Shown here: piece by piece, positions 46,526 through 58,391 of the stretch
Position numbering within the stretch: position 1 is the first letter of the stretch
Layout of the letters: the number at the start of each line of letters is the position of its first letter
NCBI GenBank assembly: GCA_965644295.1
Contig: CBFFRP010000426.1
Location: 124,001-188,000 of the forward strand
DNA from: Paraphysomonas bandaiensis
Taxonomy: Eukaryota; Chrysophyceae
Reading direction: 5' to 3'
DNA: 64,000 nt
Program-made: the position numbers and the translations under genes
Notes under the pieces: model-generated
Seen by the model: the letters and a program-made list of their open reading frames with translations, nothing else
The model's database searches: none
Told to the model about the DNA's origin: nothing

Positions 46526-47761
46526 ATACATACATACATACATACATACATACATACATACATACATACATACATACATACATACATACATACATACATA
46601 CATACATACATACATACATACATACATACATACATACATACATACATACATACATACATACATACATACATACATACATACATACATACATACATACATA
46701 CATACATACATACATACATACATACATACATACATACATACATACATACATACATACATACATACATACATACATACATACATACATACTGTACATACAT
46801 ACATACATACATACATACATACATACATACATACATACATACATACATACATACATACATACATACATACATACATACATACATACATACATACATACAT
46901 ACATACATACATACATACATACATACATACATACATACATACATACATACATACATACATACATACATACATGCATACATACATACATACATACATACAT
47001 ACATACATACATACATACATACATACATACATACATACATACATACATACATACATACATACATACATACATACATACATACATACATACATACATACAT
47101 ACATACATACATACATACATACATACATACATACATACATACATACATACATACATACATACATACATACATACTGTACATACATACATACATACATACA
47201 TACATACATACATACATACATACATACATACATACATACATACATACATACATACATACATACATACATACATACATACATACATACATACATACATACA
47301 TACATACATACATACATACATACATACATACATACATACATACATACATACATACATACATACATACATACATACATACATACATACATACATACATACA
47401 TACATACATACATACATACATACATACATACATACATACATACATACATACATACATACATACATACATACATACATACATACATACATACATACATACA
47501 TACATACATACATACTGTACATACATACATACATACATGCATACATACATACATACATACATACATACATACATACATACATACATACATACATACATAC
47601 ATACATACATACATACATACATACATACATACATACATACATACATACATACATACATACATACATACATACATACATACATACATACATACATACATAC
47701 ATACATACATACATACATACATACATACATACATACATACATACATACATACATACATACA
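46526..47761. repeat. 1.24-kb (CATA)n satellite with rare interruptions
   Basis: Pure tetranucleotide repeat broken only at CTGT (46789, 47174, 47515) and ATGC (about 46971 and 47537). All long open frames across it (up to 500 codons of MYVC or IHTY) are repeat artefacts. It sits between two divergent genes, the giant modular gene and TM9SF. Confidence 0.98.
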
Positions 47762-47975
47762 ATGCATGCATATGCGTATGCATACAGTGTATAGTGCAGT
47801 TAGGTATGGTATACTCCATACCATAAACGATTTAATTTTTACAGCGCATGTTCATATTCAGATATCACTCAGGAACACTCACTGTAATTGAATCAACTCT
47901 TCGCTGATTGAACACATCTCAAGAACAGTTCCTTCATAGAGTTGAATATACTTATTCCTTAACAGTAATATCAAT

Positions 47976-50190
47976 ATGGGACTATCATTATTATTTGTTG
48001 TAGTCATCTCTTTGTACTCATCATTAGCTGATGATAACAACCATATGGTGAGCACACATCGTCTACTATATTATGAATGTGTTATTGTATTGCTTTTAGT
48101 ATAACACAGATGAGACTGTTACACTGTGGGTGAATACTGTGGGCCCGTACCACAATCCTCAGGTATACTTTATTCGTTATGCACTCTTGCTCTCACTGCA
48201 GGCACATGTAGGAAACATATCCATACTATGATTTGCCATTTTGTAAACCAGACTTGGGAATAGAAACAAAGAAACGGCCGTCTGGAATCGGGGAAATCCT
48301 TGAAGGAAATGAGCTCCGCAACAGCGGATTCAAACTTCATTTTGCAAGTACGACTGTGAATTCATTCATCTAAAAAATAACTCTTTGCTGTAGGGGATGT
48401 TAGTCGCGAAGATGTTTGTGATATGGTACTGAAGAAAGATGATGCCCGTGAACTGAAGCAAGCTGTTGAGCAACAGGTAACAATAACATGTGAGGTACAT
48501 TTTTTTACACGCTGTGCAGTATTGGTACGAACTGTATCTTGACGACTTGCCTATGTGGGGAATGGTTGGAGAAATCTTACGTGATGAAAAGTCTGGCAAG
48601 ATGATTCCGGTAAGAGTTGTAGTATAGCAGTTGTGAGTAACCTGAACGGCTTTTGCTTTGTAGCATATCTTTACTCATAGAACTCTGAGCTTGTCCTACA
48701 ATGGCAACCGAATTATTGAAGCCAACCTCACCTCCGAGAACCCCGTTCCCATTGAAGTGGGTGCTAATTTACAGTACACCTATACCGTACGGTGGAAGTC
48801 TACTAACAAGCCTTTCGAGACGCGATTCAATAGGTACCTGGAATACGACTTCTTTGAACATCAGATACATTGGTTCTCCATTTTCAACAGCTTCATGATG
48901 GTCATATTCTTGTGCGGATTGGTGGCTCTAATACTGCTTCGTACTCTTCGGAATGATTTTGCTCGGTACGCGAAGGATGATGAACTCGACATGGAGGGAT
49001 CGCGTGTAATGGGTGAGGACTCTGGGTGGAAGCAAGTTCATGGCGATGTATTCCGTCCACCCTCCCACCTCATACTTTTCACAGCCTTGTGGGGGTCAGG
49101 CTGGCAACTCATTGTACTACTTCTGGGAGTTATTCTTTATGCAATGGCAGGTACGTGATGTGTCTAAGCCATATATTATGCACATTCATTTGACTATTAT
49201 TGTCTCTGTGCAGGACCTATGCACGGCTACATGTATGAAGACCGCGGGGAGATGGCTTCAACTTTCATAGTATGCTTCGCCCTTTCTTCCGCTGTGGCTG
49301 GGTTCTCTTCAGGATCCTTCTACAGGAAATACTTTACTTCTGTTCGCGCTGAGCAGAACTCCCAGTGGCAACAGGCCATGCTCTGCACCAGCCTCCTATT
49401 CCCAACAACTGTGGTGGCGATTGTTGCATTGCTCAACTCCATTGCGATATACTACGACACCGTAAATGCGATTCCGGTCATGGTTATTATTAAAATGATT
49501 GCGGTGTGGCTTTTTGTTTCATTTCCCTTGACTGTGGTGGGGACAATATTTGGTAGGCACTTTGTAGGGAAGGTGGATATACCGTGCCGCGTCAACAGCA
49601 TACCGAGGTAAGTCTTGTAAACCCCGCTATACTCCAAGTCCTAACTGAACATGTTTTGGGTCTTCAGGCCTATCCCTAACCCACAATGGTACGCATCCCC
49701 ATGGTTCATTATTCCCATTTCTGGTGTTCTCCCCTTTGGTTCTATATTCATCGAGATGTACTTCGTGTTCACCTCATTCTGGTCGTATAAGTTCTACTAC
49801 GTATATGGCTTCATGCTGCTGGTATACTGTATTCTCGCCATGGTCACAGTTTGCACCACTATTGTTGCAGTATACTTCCTGCTTAACTCAGAGAACTATC
49901 ACTGGCAGTGGATATCTTTCCTTTCTGCGGGGTCTACAGCAGGATATGTGTTCTTTTACTCCGTATATTATTTCACTTACAAAACTCAGATGACAGGGCT
50001 ACTTCAGGTTTCGTTCTACTTCGGCTATATGTAAGAGAATGTTTCGTGATTTGTATTACCCTTATGCCTGTACAATATTCGTTACAGGTTTCTGTTTTGT
50101 TTTTCGCTTTTTCTGATGTGCGGAACAATTGGAGTGTGGGGAGCTGGTATATTCGTCCGGAAGATATATAGCAATGTTAAGATTGATTAG
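47976..50190 (+). CDS. Transmembrane 9 superfamily (nonaspanin) protein
   Basis: Nine exons: 47976-48047, 48100-48162, 48212-48347, 48394-48476, 48520-48609, 48664-49150, 49214-49607, 49668-50030, 50088-50190. Total 1791 nt, 596 residues. It has a signal peptide ([18 protein letters not shown]), the luminal [11 protein letters not shown] and [11 protein letters not shown] signature of the family, [10 protein letters not shown], then nine hydrophobic segments starting at [20 protein letters not shown], with [20 protein letters not shown] and [17 protein letters not shown]. The C-terminus is NVKID, the KXD-type signal that binds COPI and keeps these proteins in the Golgi. Family members sort membrane proteins with glycine-rich transmembrane segments and act in adhesion and phagocytosis in amoebae. 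Correct splicing at 48212 uses the second of two closely spaced AGs. Confidence 0.95.
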
Positions 50191-51522
50191 AGCAACGTGT
50201 TGGGTGAAGATGTTGGATGAAGAACTGCTTCATATCATCAGAAGAGTAGTGTGGGAAGATAATACATTCGTTATGCTTTCGTAAATTGTTAGTTGCAGGA
50301 GTTTTGATAGCCCTTGAGGGTATGTCTTTGAGTAATTTAATAGCGATGCAATTGTGGTCCTTCGAGTAAATGAGTATAATCTTCTTTTTTATATGATTAG
50401 CTGCAACTAGCAGCATATGAATATGACACTCATCACTCAATTTTGAGGTGGCTATATTTTTAATTATAATCCATATTCTAATATTATTAGCACTTTACAC
50501 AGGTGCGATATCAGTTATGTTATTTTCATTTGATGTTATTTATTTTTTAATATCTGAAATACATATATAATATTTTTATGATTTATGATATTGGGTTAGT
50601 TGTTCAGTTGTACTTATATATCTATTTACGCGGTATATGTATCAAAAGTTGCAAATATTACCGCAGAATATTCATTGTGTTTCCTTTGCGCTGTAGTTGG
50701 CGTTTTAATTCGTTTATTTCGTGAAGATATTTTCAAAATTTTGTCTATTTCACTATTCGATATTCGATATATATTTGGTTAAAATCATGGTTTTCCTATA
50801 ATTTTCGTATAAATTTACGAGGAAATTTCAAGATAGCATTCTATATAAGTGCTCATATGAATCAATCTAGAGCATCTAGCTAGCTAACTAGCTTAAATCA
50901 AGGTCGCATTTGGTGCTTGCGGCGACGCACAAGCAGCTTCTGTAGCGCTCAGGCTTGCGTAACCATTAATGGCCATTAATGGCGACGCATTGCTTCCCCC
51001 ATTTTTATGGCCATTAATTTTAAAAATCCCACCATTTTTATGGCCATTAATGGCCATTAATGGACCATTTATGGTTTGATTACTATTGCTTTATTGCCTT
51101 TATTGCATTAATGGTTACGCAAGCCTGGTAGCGTAGCGCTAAATACTAGGATAATGGAATTTGTGCTGATTAGTTATGGGTAGAGGTCTAAATAGTATAT
51201 GTCTAGCATTCAACTAGCCACTATATTGGTGCAGGTTTTTAACGCCTATTTTTAAATAATAAGACTTTCAATATATCTTAAATCAATATTGCAGTCATCA
51301 TTCATCGGACAGTTGTATATTTCATCGGACAGTAATACACTCGATGTGGATTTTAAAAATGCTCTCTTTATCCATATACAAAATAATCATGAGATTTTTA
51401 TTATTTCATGACTGATTAGAATAATAGACACCTCCTGAAAACTAGGCCATAATGCATAATATGAATAGAGACATTTCAAAACATCCAGAGGTCCATACTA
51501 TGCAGCAGAGAGGCATATCATT
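50191..51522. other. Intergenic region with a MITE and the ankyrin gene's 3' flank
   Basis: AT-rich. Bases 50950-51127 form a MITE-like element. From about 51325 on, the sequence is the reverse complement of the 3' flank of the 28-kb ankyrin gene (28.93-29.12 kb). A 60-codon frame at 50600-50782 is unsupported. Confidence 0.55.
50950..51127. mobile_element. MITE-like element, 178 bp, perfect 22-bp terminal repeats
   Basis: Ends are perfect 22-bp inverted repeats, CAGGCTTGCGTAACCATTAA plus TG at the left and the reverse complement at the right. The interior is built from repeated ATGGCCATTAATGGCCAT palindromes. TAGCGCT occurs at both flanks (directly before the left end; 9 bp after the right end), so the exact target duplication is unclear. 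No coding capacity. Confidence 0.7.
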
Positions 51523-54500
51523 TCAAAACATGGACATTGGACATGGAGGGTCCTGTGAACGAAACCATCTCAGAACATCCCAGTGCCTACCGTCTGCAGC
51601 AGCTTTGCAGGTATCTTCATTCCATGGACATTGAGGATAGTGTGAACGAAGCCACTTCAGAACATCCTAGTGTCCACCTCTTGCAGCAGCACTACAAGTC
51701 CGTCCATCCCATGGACATGGAGGGTCCTGTGAACGAAACCATCTCAGAACATCCCAGTGCCTACCGTCTGCAGCAGCTTTGCAAGTATCTTCATTCCATG
51801 GACATTGAGGATAGTGTGAACGAAGCCACTTCAGAACATCCTAGTGTCCACCTCTTGCAGCAGCACTACAAGTCCGTCCATCCCATGGACATGGAGGGGC
51901 CTGTGAACGAAACCATCTCAGAACATCCCAGTGCCTACCGTCTGCAGCAGCTTTGCAAGTATCTTCATTCCATGGACATTGAGGATAGTGTGAACGAAGC
52001 CACTTCAGAACATCCTAGTGTCCACCTCTTGCAGCAGCACTACAAGTCCGTCCATCCCATGGACATGGAGGGTCCTGTGAACGAAGCCATCGAAGAACAT
52101 CCCAGCGCCTACCGTTTGCAGCAGCTTTGCAAGTATCTTCATCCCAGGGACATGGAGGGTCCTGTGAGCGAAGCCACTTCAGAACATCCAAATGCCCACG
52201 ATCTGCAGCAGCACTACAAGTCCGTCCATCCCATGGACATTGAGGATACTGTGAACGAAGCCACTTCAGAACATCCAAGTGCCCACGATCTGCAGCAGCA
52301 CTACAAGTCCGTCCATCCCATGGACATGGAGGGTCCTGTGAACGAAACCATCTCAGAACATCCCAGTGCCTACCGTCTGCAGCAGCTTTGCAAGTATCTT
52401 CATTCCATGGACATTGAGGATAGTGTGAACGAAGCCACTTCAGAACATCCTAGTGTCCACCTCTTGCAGCAGCACTACAAGTCCGTCCATCCCATGGACA
52501 TGGAGGGGCCTGTGAACGAAGCCATCGAAGAACATCCCAGTGCCTACCGTCTGCAGCAGCTTTGTAAGTATCTTCATCCCAGGGACATGGAGGGTCCTGT
52601 GAGCGAAGCCACTTCAGAACATCCAAATGAACACGATCTGCAGCAGCACTACAAGTCCGTCCATCCTATGGACATTGAGGATACTGTGAACGAAGCCACT
52701 TCAGAACATCCAAGTGTCCACCTCTTGCAGCAGCACTGCAAGTAAATCCATCCCATGGACATGGAGGGTCCTGTGAACGAAGCCACTTCAGAACATCCAA
52801 GTATCCACCTCTTGCAGCAGCTCTGCAAGTATATTCATCCCAGGGACATGGAGGGTCCTGTGAACGAAACCATCTCAGAACATCCCAGTGCCTACCGTCT
52901 GCAGCAGCTTTGCAAGTATCTTCATTCCATGGACATTGAGGATAGTGTGAACGAAGCCACTTCAGAACATCCTAGTGTCCACCTCTTGCAGCAGCACTAC
53001 AAGTCCGTCCATCCCATGGACATGGAGGGTCCTGTGAACGAAGCCATCGAAGAACATCCCAGTGCCTACCGTCTGCAGCAGCTTTGTAAGTATCTTCATC
53101 CCAGGGACATGGAGGGTCCTGTGAGCGAAGCCACTTCAGAACATCCAAATGAACACGATCTGCAGCAGCACTACAAGTCCGTCCATCCTATGGACATTGA
53201 GGATACTGTGAACGAAGCCACTTCAGAACATCCAAGTGTCCACCTCTTGCAGCAGCACTGCAAGTAAATCCATCCCATGGACATGGAGGGTCCTGTGAAC
53301 GAAGCCACTTCAGAACATCCAAGTATCCACCTCTTGCAGCAGCTCTGCAAGTATATTCATCCCAGGGACATGGAGGGTCCTGTGAACGAAACCATCTCAG
53401 AACATCCCAGTGCCTACCGTCTGCAGCAGCTTTGCAAGTATCTTCATTCCATGGACATTGAGGATAGTGTGAACGAAGCCACTTCAGAACATCCTAGTGT
53501 CCACCTCTTGCAGCAGCACTACAAGTCCGTCCATCCCATGGACATGGAGGGTCCTGTGAACGAAGCCATCGAAGAACATCCCAGTGCCTACCGTCTGCAG
53601 CAGCTTTGTAAGTATCTTCATCCCAGGGACATGGAGGGTCCTGTGAGCGAAGCCACTTCAGAACATCCAAATGAACACGATCTGCAGCAGCACTACAAGT
53701 CCGTCCATCCTATGGACATTGAGGATACTGTGAACGAAGCCACTTCAGAACATCCAAGTGTCCACCTCTTGCAGCAGCACTGCAAGTAAATCCATCCCAT
53801 GGACATGGAGGGTCCTGTGAACGAAGCCACTTCAGAACATCCAAGTATCCACCTCTTGCAGCAGCTCTGCAAGTATATTCATCCCAGGGACATGGAGGGT
53901 CCTGTGAACGAAACTATCTCAGAACATCCCAGTGCCTACCGTCTGCAGCAGCTTTGCAAGTATCTTCATCCCAGGGACATGGAGGGTCCTGTGAGCGAAG
54001 CCACCTAAGAACATCCAAGTATCCACCTCTTGCAGCAGCTCTGCTAGTATATTCATCCCAGGGACATGGAGGGTCCTGTGAACGAAACTATCTCAGAACA
54101 TCCCAGTGCCTACCGTCTGCAGCAGCTTTGCAAGTATCTTCATCCCAGGGACATGGAGGGTCCTGTGAGCGAAGCCACCTAAGAACATCCAAGTGCCCAC
54201 GATCTGCAGCAGCACTACAAGTCCGTCCATCCCATGGACATTGAGGATACTGTGAACGAAGCCACTTCAGAACATCCAAGTATCCACCTCTTGCAGCAGC
54301 TCTGCAAGTATATTCATCCCAGGGACATGGAGGGTCCTGTGAACGAAACCATCTCAGAACATCCCAGTGCCTACCGTCTGCAGCAGCTTTGCAAGTATCT
54401 TCATTCCATGGACATTGAGGATAGTGTGAACGAAGCCACTTCAGAACATCCTAGTGTCCACCTCTTGCAGCAGCACTACAAGTCCGTCCATCCCATGGAC

Positions 54501-57500
54501 ATGGAGGGTCCTGTGAACGAAACCATCTCAGAACATCCCAGTGCCTACCGTCTGCAGCAGCTTTGCAAGTATCTTCATTCCATGGACATTGAGGATAGTG
54601 TGAACGAAGCCACTTCAGAACATCCTAGTGTCCACCTCTTGCAGCAGCACTACAAGTCCGTCCATCCCATGGACATGGAGGGTCCTGTGAACGAAACCAT
54701 CTCAGAACATCCCAGTGCCTACCGTCTGCAGCAGCTTTGCAAGTATCTTCATCCCAGTGACATGGAGGGTCCTGTGAGCGAAGCCACTTCAGAACATCCA
54801 AATGCCCACGATCTGCAGCAGCACTACAAGTCCGTCCATCCCATGGACATTGAGGATACTGTGAACGAAGCCACTTCAGAACATCCAAGTGTCCACCTCT
54901 TGCAGCTGCTTCGCAAGTAAATCCATCCCATGGACATGGAGGGTCCTGTGAACGAAGCCATCGAAGAACATCCCAGCGCCTACCGTCTGCAGCAGCTTTG
55001 CAAGTATCTTCATCCCAGGGACATGGAGGGTCCTGTGAGCGAAGCCACTTCAGAACATCCAAATGCCCACGATCTGCAGCAGCACTACAAGTCCGTCCAT
55101 CCCATGGACATTGAGGATACTGTGAACGAAGCCACTTCAGAACATCCAAGTGCCCACCTCTTGCAGCAGCACTGCAAGTAAATCCATCCCATGGACATGG
55201 AGGGTCCTGTGAACGAAGCCATCGAAGAACATCCCAGCGCCTACCGTCTGCAGCAGCTTTGCAAGTATCTTCATTCCAGGGACATGGAGGGTCCTGTGAG
55301 CGAAGCCACTTCAGAACATCCAAATGCCCACGATCTGCAGCAGCACTACAAGTCCGTCCATCCCATGGACATTGAGGATACTGTGAACGAAGCCACTTCA
55401 GAACATCCAAGTGCCCACGATCTGCAGCAGCACTACAAGTAAATCCATCCCATGGACATGGAGGGTCCTGTGAACGAAGCCATCGAAGAACATCCCAGCG
55501 CCTACCGTCTGCAGCAGCTTTGCAAGTATCTTCATCCCAGGGACATGGAGGGTCCTGTGAACGAAGCCACTTCAGAACATCCAAATGCCCACGATCTGCA
55601 GCAGCACTACAAGTCCGTCCATCCCATGGACATGGAGGATACTGTGAACGAAGCCACTTCAGAACATCCAAGTGCCCACGATCTGCAGCAGCACTACAAG
55701 TCCGTCCATCCCATGGACATGGAGGGTCCTGTGAACGAAGCCATCGAAGAATATCCACGTGCCCACTCTCTGCAGCAGCTTTGCAAGTATCTTCATTCCA
55801 TGGACATGGAGGGTCCTGTGAACGAAGCCAATCCAGAATATCCAAATGCCCACGATATGCAGCAGCACTACAAGTCCGTCCATCCCATGGACATTGAGGA
55901 TACTGCGAGCGAAGCCACTTCAGAACATCCAAATGAACACGATCTGCAGCAGCACTACAAGTCCGTCCATCCTATGGACATTGAGGATACTGTGAACGAA
56001 GCCACTTCAGAACATCCAAGTGTCCACCTCTTGCAGCTGCTTCGCAAGTAAATCCATCCCATGGACATGGAGGGTCCTGTGAACGAAGCCATCGAAGAAC
56101 ATCCCAGCGCCTACCGTCTGCAGCAGCTTTGCAAGTATCTTCATCCCAGGGACATGGAGGGTCCTGTGAGCGAAGCCACTTCAGAACATCCAAATGCCCA
56201 CGATCTGCAGCAGCACTACAAGTCCGTCCATCCCATGGACATTGAGGATACTGTGAACGAAGCCACTTCAGAACATCCAAGTGCCCACCTCTTGCAGCAG
56301 CACTGCAAGTAAATCCATCCCATGGACATGGAGGGTCCTGTGAACGAAGCCATCGAAGAACATCCCAGCGCCTACCGTCTGCAGCAGCTTTGCAAGTATC
56401 TTCATTCCAGGGACATGGAGGGTCCTGTGAGCGAAGCCACTTCAGAACATCCAAATGCCCACGATCTGCAGCAGCACTACAAGTCCGTCCATCCCATGGA
56501 CATTGAGGATACTGTGAACGAAGCCACTTCAGAACATCCAAGTGCCCACGATCTGCAGCAGCACTACAAGTAAATCCATCCCATGGACATGGAGGGTCCT
56601 GTGAACGAAGCCATCGAAGAACATCCCAGCGCCTACCGTCTGCAGCAGCTTTGCAAGTATCTTCATCCCAGGGACATGGAGGGTCCTGTGAACGAAGCCA
56701 CTTCAGAACATCCAAATGCCCACGATCTGCAGCAGCACTACAAGTCCGTCCATCCCATGGACATTGAGGATACTGTGAACGAAGCCACTTCAGAACATCC
56801 AAGTGCCCACGATCTGCAGCAGCACTACAAGTCCGTCCATCCCATGGACATGGAGGGTCCTGTGAACGAAGCCATCGAAGAATATCCACGTGCCCACTCT
56901 CTGCAGCAGCTTTGCAAGTATCTTCATTCCATGGACATGGAGGGTCCTGTGAACGAAGCCAATCCAGAATATCCAAGTGCCCACCCTCTGCAGCTGCTTC
57001 GCAAGAATATAAACTCCATCGACATGGAGGGTCCTGTGAACGAAGCCACATCAGAACATCCAAATGCCCACTTTCTGCAGCAGCACTGCAAGTCTGTGAA
57101 TCCCATAGACATGGAGGATGTTGTGAACGAAGCCACTTCAGAACATCCAAGTGTCCACCTCTTGCAGCATCTCTGCAAGTCCGCCCACCCCAGGGACATG
57201 GAGGGTCCTGTGAACGAAGCCATCGAAGAATATCCAAGTGCCCACTCTCTGCAGCAGCTTTGCAAGTATCTTCATTCCATGGACATGGAGGGTCCTGTGA
57301 ACGAAGCCACCTAAGAACATCCACGTGTCCACCTCTTGCAGCATCTCTGCAAGTCATTGAATTATATACATTCCATGGACATGGAGGGTCCTGTGCATGA
57401 AGCCACTGATGTGTATCCAATTCAATAGAAGCATGATCTGCATTATGTGTATGTGTATATGTATGTGTGTGTAAGTATTTCATCTGCTGTAATCTGCCGT

Positions 57501-57765
57501 ATAGTGCACATGTATTCATTAGTTTGAGGTGTGGGCAGCCCATAGACAGAGCCCATGAGACCATTGAGTTGGTCATACAGTAGTGAGATGCATGTGACTC
57601 TACTCTCTCTCTCCTCCTAACTCTGCTCTTAACTCTCGTGTTATCAGCCATGTCGTGAAGTCTCTTGCAAGTCATCATCACAGGAAGGAGAGCTGTGTGT
57701 GGGATCATAGAGATGATGATACGAATCACGTCATCGTTGAGATCAGATATACTCAACATACCCAT
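51523..57765 (-). pseudogene. Expanded CPW-ankyrin gene with in-frame nonsense codons
   Basis: This is the inverted paralogue of the 28-kb gene: same F-box-like N-terminus (ISDLNDDVIRIIISMIPHTA), same ending PMSMF then TGA at 51525-51523. Start and final stop are in one frame, 2081 codons apart, and I found no frameshift. The array has about 65-70 units of 87 bp (29 residues, GHLDVLKWLRSQDPPCPW and TCSAAA). Nonsense codons break the frame: TGG to TAG at 55974-55972, and TTG to TAG (CAC TAG GAT) in eight copies, near 54625, 54449, 53491, 52971, 52449, 52015, 51841 and 51668. The first 597 codons (57765-55972) are open and could still be made into an F-box-like/ankyrin protein. The repeats probably form a binding solenoid. 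The plus strand of the array is also open for long stretches but is antisense. Confidence 0.8.
51537..57400. repeat. 87-bp ankyrin-coding tandem array with higher-order periods
   Basis: Basic period 87 bp. Higher-order identity is seen at 261 bp (three units), 522 bp (six units: 52755, 53277 and 53799 begin nearly identical blocks) and 1131 bp (13 units: blocks at 54930, 55191 and 55452 recur at 56061, 56322 and 56583). All offsets are multiples of 87. Confidence 0.92.
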
Positions 57766-58391
57766 ACTGATGATATGATGAGGTTACGTGAGTCTGATGG
57801 AGTGTGTATACATACACAGCAGATGACAGTGACTCACATCTGTACAGCAGGACACATACATACATACACTGCACTGCACTGCACTCTGTGTGTGGGAACA
57901 TCATTCTGGTGACACTTCCTGGGGCACAGAATACTGCTGTATATGATAGTATACACTGCTGTACATATCTGCTGCTGTGTGTGCAATGTATGTACGTGTA
58001 TACCTATATAGTAGTACGTGTATACCTGTACACTATGTATATGGAGTGTCGGCCACACGTGTACGTGGTATACACGGATATACGTACACACTGCTATACG
58101 CCTTGCACCTTGTTGTCCATGTAATGAGTACATGGTATACAGGACGGTATATAGTATGGTGTGTGGTGGCTTGCAGCAATTAAGTGGTTGGTATGACTGT
58201 ATATGTACAGTACATATACACACACAGCAGCAGTGCAGATATATACCCTCATATATATATACATACAGACATCTCTGCATATAACAGTAGCGATATAACA
58301 CCATAGATATTCATATAGCAAGTGTCAACTTGTGGTGGTATAGATATATTGTTGGTTGAGTTGTCTATCGTATCAGCGCATAGATAGCATC
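57766..58391. promoter_or_regulatory. Divergent promoter, ankyrin gene / NTT gene
   Basis: ACTGCTGT occurs at 57933-57940 and 57955-57962, and CACAGCAGCAGTGC near 58222. The first 180 bp are homologous to the promoter of the 28-kb ankyrin gene. Rich in CATA, CTGTA and TACAG words. Confidence 0.5.

Noticed and set aside
46322-47891. Open frames of 300-500 codons through the (CATA)n tract
   Set aside because: Same artefact of tetranucleotide repeat translation on both strands.
51523-57765. Alternative genetic code with TAG as sense codon
   Set aside because: TAG is the natural terminator of the hydrolase, TM9SF, dolichol kinase, GT92 and Ty3 genes here.
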